This document shows positions 46,500-58,513 of a stretch of DNA of 64,000 bases, one piece after another. The position numbers were made by a program, and so were the translations under genes. The notes below the pieces were generated by a model that saw nothing but the letters and a program-made list of their open reading frames with translations, was not told the origin of the DNA and searched no databases. The first letter of the stretch is position 1; each line of letters starts with the position of its first letter. This DNA comes from Epiperipatus broadwayi (taxonomy: Eukaryota > Onychophora > Udeonychophora > Euonychophora > Peripatidae), in NCBI GenBank assembly GCA_028023455.1, contig JAQFVV010000229.1:1116501-1180500 (forward strand), in the 5' to 3' direction.

Positions 46500-48960
46500 A
46501 GGCATTGAATGTAACGTTTTTACCTTGAGGAATTTCTAAGAGAAATGCATTCTCCCCCACTTTTTGTTATTTGTAATGGTCCTTCATATATGTTTAAAAA
46601 CTTTTTAAACATTTATCTTTACATTTGTAAATATAAGCTTTTTAAATTAGGTCATGTAACATCTGACTTGATTTTTTGTAAACTTTTTAAACCTATATTT
46701 CTGTGACTCTCTAACTTAAGGAGCCTTTATAAACACAAAACCTCCTGCTTTAAATAGGCAAGGCTTATGAGAGGTTTGGTCAATTCTTTTCTGTTCCATT
46801 TCTTTCAAATTTTCATTAGCTTTTAATAAAATACTATTATCGTTTATCTCTCCTTCAGATATAGTAAGTAATGGAGTCTTAATTAATATAGGCTCCCTTT
46901 ATATGAAGTGCAGATATTGGGGTAAATTAAGTTGATTTGGTTTAGGTTATATTAATATAATAAATTACTTCCTTCAACTTATTTACTCAGTTACAGTGGT
47001 TGTTTTCTAAGTATACCCTAAACAATATAATCAATTCACACATAACTCTTACACATAATTAGACTGTGGGTTCCTAATTGAACACAAAATGTTTTATATT
47101 CTATCACTCAATCCAACCTTTTTACTTCTTAGACAGGAATGAAGTACTATGATTTATCAAAATAGCCCTCGGCTTCCCTATCATCACAAACTGTGACTCC
47201 TGCAAACACCTAATCAGATTTTTAACACTAGTCTTGGCCACTGGGTATGCCCCCATGGCTTAGAAAAGACATCATGAGTGACCAAAATAAACTTAATCTT
47301 CTCAAATGGTGGCAAAAGTTCATACAAATCTATGGCTAAAAGGTCATTGAGATGGTCTAGATAATATTGGTTGTAATATCTAGCATATGATGTATTAACA
47401 TACTTTGATCTTAAACAGATCTCTCAATATTTGAGCCTGTTTACTATAAACACATGCAGTCCAGATGAGTAGAATATTCTACACACAACATATTCTACTT
47501 TTCTGAGACCATAGTGCTCATAAAGACAATGCACACTATAAATTAGTCAATTTCTAATACACAATGATAACAATATCCTCCATGATCATTCATGGTCTAT
47601 CCTAACATTATAAAATAACAAATTTTGAATTAACCTATACCTTAATATCACTTTACTTTTAATCATTCTTTTTACTTTTAATCATTCTTTTAATAGACTT
47701 ATATTCTATCTTCTCATTCAAATATTGAATAATGGCATTCAATTTTGAATCTTGCAGTTGTAAAGCAGATAAATGTTTTAAATTATTTTTAACTAAATCA
47801 TCAACTGCCAGAGAGGTGACTGTGAAGAAAATATTATCTATATTTATATGACATGGGTCTAATTTGATAGAGATTCCTACTTAAAATATCTGCTACAATA
47901 CTATTCTTTCCTTTACCATACTGTATCTTATAATTAAATTACTGAAGGAAAAATTCCCCCTAACTAATTTTCATTATTCAAATAGCTCTGATTGACAAAC
48001 TCTAAACTCTTGTGATTTGTAATAACAATTATTTCACTCCCAATTAGATATTGCTGGAGCTTCTGAATAGCCCATATTTCAGCCAAGGCTTTTTATCTGT
48101 ATTGGTATAGTGCAATTCTGTACCCTTCAACAATCTATTCAAAAAATATAAGACATTGTGCTTCTTTTCAAGGTCCAACTGGAATAAAACTATTCCTAGA
48201 CCATACCCACTACTGTCTCTTTGCACATAAAATATTTCTTAGAATTTAGAATAATATGAGATTGCAATAATTTATTTTCTTGAATTTAATAGTCTTACAG
48301 TCCATTTCCATTTTTCATCTTTCCTTAACAATTTTGACAATAAGCAAAATTTTCATAGAATCTATGGTAAAAATTGCAAACACTAGGAAAGAACATAATT
48401 GTTTTTATTTTCCAGAGCAGGAAAATTTTGAATGGATTTAATTTGATGATGATGTGGTTTTATACCATCAGATTTTATAATGTTTCCCAAAAAATCTGTC
48501 TCATTAACAGCTACTGTTTTTTAAATTTATCTTAATATGTTTTGTTTCCCATTCTTTTAAAAATATATTTAGATGACAAAAATTCTCCAAGATGTTCTCC
48601 AAAGTGATTATAACATCAGAAACAAATATAGTTATAATGTTACTTCATCAGATAATACATTACCCAAACATCTGAGGAGACAAACTTCACCATTTACAAG
48701 TCCAAAAGGCATTTTTTTCAAAAACATTCAAGTAGTCTTTATAACCTGATCATCACCATGCAAGTATACCTGCCAATAACTATCTGTTAAGCGAACTAGA
48801 AATGTTCTTTTGTCTTTAATCTAATTAATAGTTATTGCATAGTAGGAGGAACATCACATTCTGGAATTGTTAATTCATTCAAGAACCTCGCATCAAAGCA
48901 AATATGTACTGTACTGGACCATACTCTCTTGCGAATTTCTAATCCTAATCTTGCACCGAG
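46500..48960 (-). pseudogene. Second Ty3/gypsy relic, 3' half: RT end, RNase H, integrase
   Basis: A heavily broken - strand pol relic. From high to low coordinate: ICFDARFLNELTIPECDVPP (RT, near 48920-48860), then fragments of the RT palm down to about 48400. RDSSGYGLGIVLFQ (48220-48180) is the RNase H catalytic block, with Arg-Asp in place of the usual Thr-Asp. Integrase core-like text AIDLYELLPPFEKIKFILV, then THDVFSKPWG, lies near 47330-47250. Stops and frameshifts occur every few dozen codons. It continues the element part at 51630-53000; about 2.7 kb of other DNA separates them within the RT. It is more decayed than the gypsy at 38-41 kb, so older. Confidence 0.75.
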
Positions 48961-49305
48961 CATGAAGTGACCAAGATTTAACAGGGAAAGAAATGGATAT
49001 CAATTTAGCTGATTGTCTGTACTCATATATATTGGTACTTCCAGCTAAACAGATAGAAAGAGTGAACTGACAGGACTCTGCCAGTTAAAAACACCCTTTA
49101 GTTGATATCTTACTCGAATGCCTGAATATTTTGAAACCTATGGTAAGTACACACCTTTGCAAAGTCTATTTATAAATAGCTTTTGCGTGCCACTTCTAGA
49201 CAAGAATAAAAATGAATCCCCCCCCTCTAGAAGGGTGTGCAATACCCCAAGTTCAGCGGAGCATAAGAATAAGATTCAACACCCCAGTAGAACGATATCC
49301 CATGT

Positions 49306-49345
49306 GGCTAGCTCAGTCACTCTACATCTAGGGTCTTCAAATGGG
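49306..49345 (+). repeat. tRNA-like box A/B string (possible SINE head)
   Basis: GTGGCTAGCTCAGT is a good box A. GGGTCTTCAAATGGG, about 10 bp after it, is only loosely box B-like and is too close for a normal tRNA. No cloverleaf can be drawn. Possibly a deleted SINE head. Confidence 0.3.
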
Positions 49346-50489
49346 TAAGTTAAATGATTATTACAGATACGTGGTTGATAAGGAAAGAATACATTTTTAT
49401 CAATAAATAATAATACGAAAACGAAACAAGTTTAATATTATGATTAAATATTTATTTAATCCCAAATACCTACCACCGTTTCATACTTAAACTGATATAA
49501 AATTAAATAAATGAATTATTATTACAACCCGTATATATATTTGATGCTTTTAAATAGATAAATATATAAATACAATTTAAATGAATACGAAAATAAATAA
49601 ACCCCATAGATCTATTTACAATACAATATTTCATAAAGAATGGAAGTGGTCTGAGCCTTTTTTACCCTGTAGAAATAAGTTATACTTTGTGTGATTTGAT
49701 ATACACATGTTTTAAGATAGGAGATTTTCGGTTATACAGGCATGCACTTTTACTCAGGACTTTAAAACCTTTTTTTATGGATAGTAAATATAATATAAAA
49801 AAACCCAACTCTGCATAAGTATATTTGCACTATGAAATATTTTACTAATTTCATATTTTTCAACATTTCAGTAGGGTGGCGTAGTTCAGATACCATATAG
49901 TACTCAACATGAGGTACTGTATCTATTTGCCTTTTACAATAAATTCTTATACATGTATATACGCGCAGCACAATTATACACTTACTACTATTCTAAATAT
50001 AAAGTTATTAGAGGACTTGCTTACAGGGAATTTTAATAAATAAATCCCTTCTTGCATGCATCATGAGGTGCAGCAGTGCCAAAAAAATAACTTAAAAGAA
50101 TATACGGATAAATATATTTTTAATACTCAACATGAGGTATATTTACCGAATATTTAAAGCGTATGTGCGCATATATACACATGTATATTTATGTATGACA
50201 AATTTCAGGAGTAATGACAAGAGGGAAAACGAATAGCAATAAAAAGAATCTACTTGCAACCTCTGTTGAAAATACTAGAATTTGAAATAAAAAAAATTGA
50301 CTCAAAAGATTTAAGTAAAAGCTTTATCATTTATGCCCTTAATAACCGTAAATTCGATATACATATGTGAGAGACAACTCTCTCCTTTTTAAATGATTAA
50401 TAATAATAAAAAATAATATATTTAATCAGAAATATCAGAGTTAATTATTTCAATATTAATAAAATATTTGTAAAATAAAATAAACTTAT

Positions 50490-50690
50490 TTAGGCGTCTT
50501 CATTTTCTAACTGAGCTTTGAGCAGTTTCAATTCAATTAGCTGTGCAGTGATGATTTCATCTCATTTGGGCATAGGCAAGGTGGCGGTTGTCATCATCGT
50601 GGCCAGCTGGAACTAGCGTGATCACATCTTGGCAATTTGGACAGAGAAAGGGTGGTGCACCGGCTGGTTGTCTACACCACAGTCATTTTA
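50490..50690 (-). pseudogene. Unrecognised protein-coding relic with CPxC motif
   Basis: On the - strand a GC-richer stretch reads CRQPAGAPPFLCPNCQDVIT, then LVPAGHDDDNRHLAYAQM. A TGA follows, and a one-base shift opens EIITAQLIELKLLKAQLENEDA with a stop at 50492. The amino-acid text, with a Cys-x10-Cys-x2-Cys pattern and a helical Leu-rich tail, looks like genuine host protein and not repeat translation. There is no intact start. It could be a processed pseudogene, a terminal exon with an assembly indel, or a captured exon. I do not recognise the family. Confidence 0.45.
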
Positions 50691-51629
50691 CTGGAACCTC
50701 TAGTAGATTGCTTCATATTTTTCTCTGTTTGTATATGATAATAATTTTTATTAAATGTTCATTTGCTATCTTGACTGGTTCATTAAATCCTTAAGAAATC
50801 ATTAGTTCTTAAAAGAACTGTATAATGGATTTCTTAAAAAAATGTCAGCAGTAGTCTTGTCCATAAGTTAATCTCTAAGTAGCTGGTTGATTGGAGAATT
50901 CTAGAACCAAAGTATTGAATGACTTGTCTAGAATGACTGCCACAGAAAGAATGAATCCCACTAATAAGAACCAATTCAGATATCCCCCCTGAGAAGTATG
51001 AATCAGCCAATTCTTTTAATTTAGTTTATCATTTAGATTATAACATTTCTTATGATTTTTCCTATTAAATTTTACATTTTAGGGTTTGATATAATGACTT
51101 CCATCTTGAATAACCCAAACCACCTACTTACAAAATCAATTCAAAAGAATTTTTAAAAAGATAACAGTTTAATTATAGCATTATCAAACATTTTTCTTTT
51201 GATCAGATTTTTGCAAAAGCAATTAACATTCTTTGCTTACAGAATAAAATTACAATCTTTAGAAAAGTAATTTAAAAAAATGAAAAATATATACAAGTAT
51301 GTTGGAACAATTATTTTAATTATTTATTTTACGAATATGTTCCAACAACGTGATCTATTTGTTTAATAAAATTTGCTTTTCTCTATTTGAATTTTTCAGA
51401 GAACAGCAAAATACATAAAATGATATATATTGAAAATATACAAAACAATAAAAATAAAATACAAAAAATACATCACTTTTTTATATGTGTATTTGTGTAC
51501 AATATTTTTAATTTGTTGGGGGGGGGTATTCTAATGCTCAGACCCAACTTCCATTATTAATATAGCACATTTATATATTTGTTGTGCCTAATATGTACAA
51601 ATCTATATATGTATATGCTGTAATATTCT

Positions 51630-53000
51630 TTACAGCAGATTTTGTGCAAGGCCATTTGATAATGCCTGGCACAATACATATCCATCTTTTTTACAGATGG
51701 CCACCAATGAACTATTATATAGTGAGAGACATTTTCTAATAATTTTCCACTTGACTATTTGATAAATTTGCTTTTGTACCTCATCTTTGTATTGGTGAGG
51801 GATAGGATAGCTTTTATATTGAAATGTATTATAGTTCTTCAAGTGTATACTATATCCATACCTTTTTATCTCAACAGTTTTCTTAGAAAATACATCTTTA
51901 TATCTATAGAGTAAGTGTAAAAACTTTTCCTTAAAGTTGTTGTCCAACTCAGTACATTCACATATTTTTATTTGTAAATCTAACTCTGTAGAAGTATTTT
52001 GAATGGCTAATAAATTCAAAATATTGATAAGATACCTCCTATTAAACTTACAACTGTCCCCTTTTAAAATCAATATTTGATTAAGGTAATCAATAACACA
52101 TCCAAACTGATTCATAAAGTCAGATCCGATTATAACTTCATAAATAAGTTCAGACATGATCAAAGATATTTGTTCTATGGTTATTGAATTAATCCTAACA
52201 CTTAACCATACTTGTTGAGGAAAGAATTTTGCTTTATGATCATTGACCATGGTATCTTGAATTTGCTTCAATGGTTCCATAGGCATTTCAAAGTCTGCTT
52301 CAGTAAGTTTAACATACAATCTTTCTGATATAATCTAAATTTGGCTTCCTGAATCCAGTAAAGCCTTTATTAATGTACTCTGAATAATATTAATTTCTGG
52401 ATAAATGTTATCTACAAAATCTTCTATTATACCCTACCATAATTACCATCTTAATTTTCAAAATTCAATAAGGTTAAATAATTAATAATATTGTTGCTTC
52501 CCAGATTTATCATGCTACTAGGTTCTCATAGTGAGGAACATTCCAACAAGACTCATATTAGTTTAAAGGACTAGATTTAAGTCTAACCCAAAGCATTTTC
52601 ACAGGTGCTGCATATGTACCCTTTTCTACTTTATCATAACTTTTATGATTACTCTTATTGCTATTTACATACACAATAACCTTATGATAATTATTATTCA
52701 TGGAAAATCTCTTCACTCTATTGTCTCTACTTCTTTTATTTCTACCAAATTTAATAGGAGAAACATTATATACATGACTTTTCTTATTATACTTATGAGT
52801 ATATTTTACAGGTACCTCACTTGCCCCAAGAACTTTGAGTATTTCAGATACTTCTTCAAAAGTATGTCTATCAGCAGCAATTAAAATTTTCTTGATGTTC
52901 CTTAGCAAGTTTCTTCTGACTGTCTGAATTACTTGGTTTTCCAATAATGGAAATGCAGTCACCGTTTTCACTTTAGCCACCTGCATTCAGAAATTTGTAT
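51630..53000 (-). pseudogene. Second Ty3/gypsy relic, 5' half: gag, protease, RT start
   Basis: The - strand frame 52986-52558 is a basic, gag-like segment. Protease follows with ALLDSGSQI near 52350, where the catalytic DSG is kept, then an in-frame stop and IISERLYVKL. The frame 52319-51630 carries the rest of protease (YEVIIGSDFMNQFGCVIDYL), the linker (YKDVFSKKT) and the start of RT (VAICKKDG at about 51690), where it is cut off. Order and motifs are those of gypsy pol. The rest of RT, RNase H and integrase lies at 46500-48960. Confidence 0.8.
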
Positions 53001-54249
53001 CTGCTTTTATTAGGACTATACTTGTCCTGACTAATCTGATATTTCATATTGTCCTGCTTGTTTTCCCCCAAAAACTAGTCAACAAGATATCTTTAAATCT
53101 CCATACATTTCTGCTTATTAAACAATGACATCCATCAATGTTTGATGAATGAACTTTAATGATTGCTTGCTATATATGGTTTCTCAGTATTATTTAAATG
53201 ACTCAATGATACTCTATGAGAGCAATTTCTACATAATATTTTATTAAGTTCATCTTCAATGTCTGCAAATACTTCCATATTACCAGAAAATCTAATACAG
53301 AAGCAAACATTATTTCTGTCTTATACCTTTTCTTCTATTTATTTTGATTCTGTGAAGATTATTTAACTATATACATATGTGTATACAATCAAAATTATCC
53401 CAAATTCATAACTCAACCAGCGCTTTAACTGCCTGACTCATAAAAAAATGAGTAGATTTGACGTCACTCTAAATTGGCTACTTTTTATCCCATGTATACA
53501 TATTATACATCATTCGAAAGAAAATCAAAAGTTCTGTAAGATGGTGCCCTCTTCAGAATTATTTTACAAGTAAAAAATCAATAAAAATGACCATATATGT
53601 CAAACAAAACCAAAGCACCGCCTCCTCACCATCTTTTCTTGAATCTTATTGGCTGTCCAACTTCTGTCAGAAAGGGAAATGGCTGCCAAAAAGTAAAAAG
53701 TTACGTTCGTTTTGATTTTTATTACGAAAATGATAAATGAATGTTTACAACATTTTAAACAATATTTGAATTGAATTACAAATTATTATTGATAAAATAA
53801 TACTAAAAATAAAATTATTTTAGAAAAATAGTTAAGATATTACCAAGAATTATTTATTTATTGCTACATATTTATCATAATGTTAAAGTGAAGAAAAAAA
53901 AGGTTGTGTTTGATTGCGTTAGCAATCTTTTTGGTTGGTCAAATAGCGGTTACTTTTATTTCACCACAATTGAATATTTTTTAAATTATAAATCAAATTT
54001 TATTTTTGAAAAGACTTTCATTTACTTTCATAATCTGAAAAATTAGTAATATACTTTTTACAAACGAAACTAACATATTTATATTATTAAAAGTGAATCT
54101 ATTTTAATAATAGATTTTGTTAAAGTTGTGAGTTGGCCAATTAAAAGTTTTGATTTTTAACTCATTTGGCCAATTAAATAATCATCTTTGAAAGAGCTAG
54201 TAAAAAAATAAACTGTAAAACATAACCAATGGTTTCACTGCTACAAGAA
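53001..54249. other. Intron 1 DNA
   Basis: AT-rich, no supported gene. It includes a short GC-richer patch at 53520-53700 and two direct copies of TTGGCCAATTAAA near 54132 and 54163. Confidence 0.4.
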
Positions 54250-54984
54250 GACTTCTCAAGTGTAACAACATATTTAAACTAAACATTATCCACAATACAC
54301 CTTACCTCCCATTTGCCCTTAATATTAAAATAACTTTTAAATAAGTTAATTGCTTCAAAATCATAAATTTTTAATAATAAATGTTCTTTAATTCTTCTTT
54401 TTATTTTATTTCTCTCAAAGAAGACAACCTTAGCTTCATCAAAATTAATAGAGGGGTCTGTATCTTTTTCATGATATAAAGCAGAATTAAGATATTTATT
54501 TCTAACCCTACTTTTATGTATCTTTATTCTTTCATTTAAGTTCAAACTATTCTGATCTATATATACCTTCATACAAAAACAAAGGATAATATACATTACT
54601 CCAGTAATAGTCTTTATATCAAAAAATTTCCTTTGTATTATTTTCCAAGCAATTTTTTTTATTTTCAAACAAATTACTATTTTTACATACAATTTTATAA
54701 AAAGATAATTTAAATGGCAAAGAAATAAAATCGTATTTTTCTTTATCCTTTACATCATTACAAATATTATAATTATTATTATTAAATAAAATATTTGTGA
54801 CAAATTAATCAGAGTAGCCAACACTCAAATAATCTTTATAAAATTGATCCTTTTGAAACAAAGCTACCCAATTAGAGTTATTTAATCTCTTATTTCTATA
54901 ACAATAATTTTTTAAAACAGCTACTTTATGACATATGGATTAATAACTCTCAGGTTTAATTACAGACCTTAACTCTTTACTTTT
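54250..54984 (-). pseudogene. Penelope relic, C-terminal half with GIY-YIG tail
   Basis: The - strand frame 54692-54279 reads LNERIKIHKSRVRNKYLNSA, then DPSINFDEAKVVFFERNKIK. This is the characteristic C-terminal half of a Penelope GIY-YIG endonuclease domain. Upstream, in a broken frame, FISLPF lies near 54695, the linker block between RT and endonuclease. Below 54279 (- strand) comes a CTTGAGAAGTC...GTGAAACC string (54215-54255), vaguely like the hammerhead-derived motif of Penelope ends. The RT half of the same copy continues at 58514-59000 beyond an inserted RTE element. Confidence 0.75.
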
Positions 54985-55000
54985 AACATAATGACTACAT
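54985..55000. repeat. Left target-site duplication of RTE insertion (16 bp)
   Basis: AACATAATGACTACAT here is repeated exactly at 58498-58513. Confidence 0.95.
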
Positions 55001-55028
55001 CTTCTTCCACAGCTTGATTAATGCCACA

Positions 55029-56231
55029 TCAAGTGGGGTCGCTGGTGCGGATCAATCTTCTCCAGGCTACTTGATCTAAAGTCATGTCCTCCCTAAGTGA
55101 CATCTCCTGCAAGTCCTTTCTCACTTGATCAATCCATCTGATCTTAGGTCTACCCCTGGGTCTTTTCCCTGGTGGTTCCATCTCCAAAATCTTCCTTCCA
55201 ATGTAATTTTCTTCTCTTCTCTTAACATGACCAAACCACCTCAACCTTGATTCTTTCATTTTTTCACTGATCATTCTCACTCTCATATTTTCTCGAATTA
55301 CTTCATTTTTCACTTTGTCCTTTCTAGTGAGGCCCAAGCCAAACCTAAGCATTCTCATTTCTGTTACACATTGCTTGTCTTCTATTTTCTTAGTGATCGG
55401 CCATGTTTCTGCACCATACATCAGTGCTGGACGCACCACAGTTTTATATACTTTTCCTTTCAATCTTGCACCTATTCTCCTATCGCAGAGTATCCCAGAG
55501 ACCCTTCTCCAATTACTCCAACCAGCTTGAGTTCTCCCAACAACTTCTCCATCCAGTGATCCATCTTTATTCATCCAGGCCCTGAGATATTTAAATTTTT
55601 CAGCCTCAGGCAACTTCTTTCCCCCTAACAAAATGCTTCCTCCACCATTACCACAGAAGAGCACTTCAGTTTTATTTCTGCTAATTCTCATTCCTCCTTC
55701 CTCCAGTGCTTTCCTCCACTCTTCTATCCTATCCTGAGCTTCCTTGATGTTTTGAGTTGCAATCACTATATCATTGGCATACATCATGTTCCAGGGTGCT
55801 TCCCTACGAATATCCTCTGTTAGAACATCAATAACAATATTAAATAGTAGGGGACTCAGGACTGATCCCTGATGCACACCCATTTTCACCTGAAATGAGT
55901 CTGTTTCTCCTGAACTACATCTCACACTGGTTTGACAGCCTTGATACATATCTTGGATCAGACGAATGTATTTTTCCTGAACCAGCTTTTTCCTTAGGCA
56001 TCTCCAAAGTTCATCTCTAGGTACTCTATCAAATGCTTTTTCCAAATCAATGAATATTAGAACAATTTCTTGGTTGACTTCTCTATCTTTTTCTATAAGT
56101 TGCCACAGTGCAAAAATTGCATCTGTGGTTCCTCTACCTGGCATAAAACCAAACTGTTCTTCACTGATGTCTATTTCCTGCCGTAGCTTATTTGCTATTA
56201 TTCTCTCCCATATTTTCATTGTGTGGCTCAT
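55029..56231 (-). pseudogene. RTE-like reverse transcriptase, catalytic Asp lost
   Basis: A 400-codon frame with motif 1 text EEQFGFMPGRGTTDAIFAL, motif A IFIDLEKAFDRVPR, motif B VHQGSVLSPLLFN and motif C MMYANDIVIAT. The normal YADD is YAND (near 55778), a GAT-to-AAT type change that removes one catalytic aspartate. Downstream come the thumb and the tail LRWFGHVKRREE, then GKRPRGRPKIRWIDQVRKDL, diagnostic of RTE-type elements. It ends at 55029, 28 bp before the 3' end of the insertion. With the two upstream frameshifts, the element cannot move on its own. Confidence 0.92.
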
Positions 56232-58185
56232 CAGTTTTATTCCTTAATAATTACTACATTCTAGAATAACTCCCTTATTCTTATAGAATTGGAACCAAAA
56301 TGCTTCTCCTCCATTCATCTGGCATTTTCTCCGTGATCATGATGTTATTAAAAAGTTTGGTCAGAAAGGTGATTCCCTCTTCTCCCATTACCTTCCATAC
56401 CTCTACAGGGATGTTATCTGGATCCACCGATTTCCCACATTTTATTCTTCTGACTGCTTGTCTAACTTCTTCCCTACTGATCTTTAAAGCTGGGCCCAAA
56501 TTTGGAGTCCCAAATCCCTTGTCAATCCGAAAGTTTTCTTCATTTAGTAGGTGCTCATAATATTGCTGCCATCTAGCTATGATTTCATTCTTGCCACACA
56601 ACACCTTATTGTTAGAGTCTTTTATTCTATTTGCTTGGTAAGTATCTTTACCACTCTTATCTCGTTGTTTTGCAATACGCAAAATCTTCTTAACTTCTTC
56701 TTCTTTCTCTAAACTTTCATATAAATCTGAGTATGCATCAAACTTGGCTTTGGCAACAGCTTTCTTTGCTTCTTTCTTTGCTATATTATATTTGACCCTA
56801 CTACTTTCCCCTCCGTCTTTGTCCCACTCCTTTTTGGCTATTTTCTTATTCCCAATTTTTTCCTGCACTTCTGCATTCCACCACCAAGTCTCTTTATTCT
56901 CTTTTATCACATCCGACGTTTGGCCAAGAACTTGATCCCCAATTACACAGATGTTGTTTGCAGTACTTGTTCAAAGATCTTCCCCTTCTTCTTTGTCTTC
57001 AACCTTCATCAATTCATCAACAAATTGCTTTCTGTAGGCATCAACCTCAAGTTTCCACCATTTGGTCTTGATGATACCTCTTCTAGGATTTATTTTAATT
57101 CCTGTAAGATTAGCATGACATAGTAAAAGTCTGTGCTGTTGGCCCATAGCTTCTACTGGAATAACCTTGCAATCCTGTATATCTTTTAGGCCAATTCGTC
57201 TATACATAATATAGTCAATTTGGGATTCTCGTCCCCCACTCATGTAAGTTATCTTTTGATTTGGGGGTTTCTTGAAGAAGGTGTTCAATAATGCCATATC
57301 CATTGAAACAGCAAAATCAATTATTCTATCTCCCTCTTTATTTCTTTCCCCAATTCCCTGATTTCCCAGGATTCTTTCCAACCCACCATTTTCTCTGCCC
57401 ACATGTCCATTCAAATCTCCACAAAGGAAGACCTTATCTGTTTGTTGAATTGAGCCCCAAATATCATCCATCTCACCCCAAAACTTATCTTTCTCATCCT
57501 CATCACATCCTGACTGTGGAGCATATGCACTAATCACAGTAATCACACAACTCTCCAAGTCAATTCTCATTGAGATAATCCTGTCATTATACCGGGTAAC
57601 TTCCAATACCCTATGTTTCAAATTTGAGCTCAGTATAATTCCAACCCCATTTCTTTTAGAATCACTACCACAATAGAACAACTTGAAGCCATTTCCCAGT
57701 TCCCTTGCCTTTTGGCCTTTCCACCTTGTTTCCTGAACTGCCACAATGTCCACTTTTCTTCTTATCATCATGTCCACAAGCTCACTACCTTTCCCAGTCA
57801 TGGTGCCAACATTGAGAGTACCGACAGTCAACCTGACCGAACAACCCCTCATCCTTCCTTCACTACTCAACCTCCTTTTCCTTTGAGCAATCTTCTTTAA
57901 CCGTATCCGCTCACGATATGGTAGCCCTTGTCCACTTCTCGGTGGAGTCAGGTGAGGCCCCAACGCGTCGCTTACAGGGTACGCCCTAGCAAGATCTCTA
58001 TCTGAATTTTTCTGCATCATGTAGTTTGAGTGGCAAGGTCCTGGTTTTATAGCCGCATGCCCTTGCTGCCACCAACCCATCATGGGCAACCCCAGATGGG
58101 AAACCAGCATCTTTCTAGGTATTTGCAGTGCTATGGCCATTAAAGATGCTGCATCCATGCCCATAGATCTCTGGAACCAAGCCAT
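56232..58185 (-). pseudogene. RTE-like ORF, endonuclease and RT N-terminal part
   Basis: The frame 58185-56971 (404 aa) holds the AP-type endonuclease: LTVGTLNVGTMTGKG (Asn), VAVQETRWKGQ (Glu), LCGDLNGHVG (Asp, Asn) and ESQIDYIMYR. At the end is QHRLLLCH, where most relatives have SDH or DHR-like text. The enzyme would nick the target to prime reverse transcription. A stop or frameshift at 56971-56910 leads to the frame 56910-56281 (209 aa), the RT N-terminal extension with AVRRIKCGKSVDPDNIPVEV and EWRRSILVPI. A second frameshift and a TAA codon lie at 56281-56232. Confidence 0.88.
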
Positions 58186-58497
58186 TCCGATATCTTCATC
58201 TTCTGCCTTGGGCCAGTAATGATAATGCTGCTTTCTCCATTACCATGGCCATGGCCTCTGGGTATGGTGCCAGAAACTCACCTTGGCACAATGTTATCAT
58301 TGGGTTTATGTGGTATTTAGCTGGAAACATAAGGAGCCACCCTTATGATCCCCCACACCCTATTAACATTGCCGCTGTTGGTTCAGGACTGCTTATTTGC
58401 CTAAATGCTTATTCACAGCTGACCCCCATATCTGGGGGCCATTCCCCTATCCACCACCTGGGGACCTGCCTGGTAGCAGTTACAGCTCTGCCTCAGG

Positions 58498-58513
58498 AAC
58501 ATAATGACTACAT
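58498..58513. repeat. Right target-site duplication of RTE insertion (16 bp)
   Basis: Exact copy of 54985-55000. Confidence 0.95.

Larger units (their letters stand above)
48961..51629. other. Foreign DNA splitting the second gypsy relic
   Basis: About 2.7 kb with no gypsy similarity lies between the two RT halves. It holds a tRNA-like string (49306-49345), a protein-coding relic (50490-50690, -) and otherwise AT-rich DNA. No clear target-site duplication marks the junctions, so it could be an insertion or a rearrangement. Confidence 0.5.
55001..58497 (-). mobile_element. RTE/BovB-like LINE, complete insertion with 16-bp duplications
   Basis: A 3,497-bp - strand non-LTR element bounded by exact 16-bp duplications. 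It appears complete from its 5' leader (58497-58190) through endonuclease and RT to a short GAAG-type 3' end. The endonuclease resembles the BovB-derived domain found in ruminant craniofacial development protein 2. It inserted into a Penelope relic, so it is the younger of the two. Confidence 0.9.

Noticed and set aside
48044-48226. Independent small - strand gene
   Set aside because: Its RDSSGYGLG text is the RNase H part of the second gypsy relic.
49306-49345. Functional tRNA gene
   Set aside because: Box A is good, but box B is too close and no cloverleaf forms.
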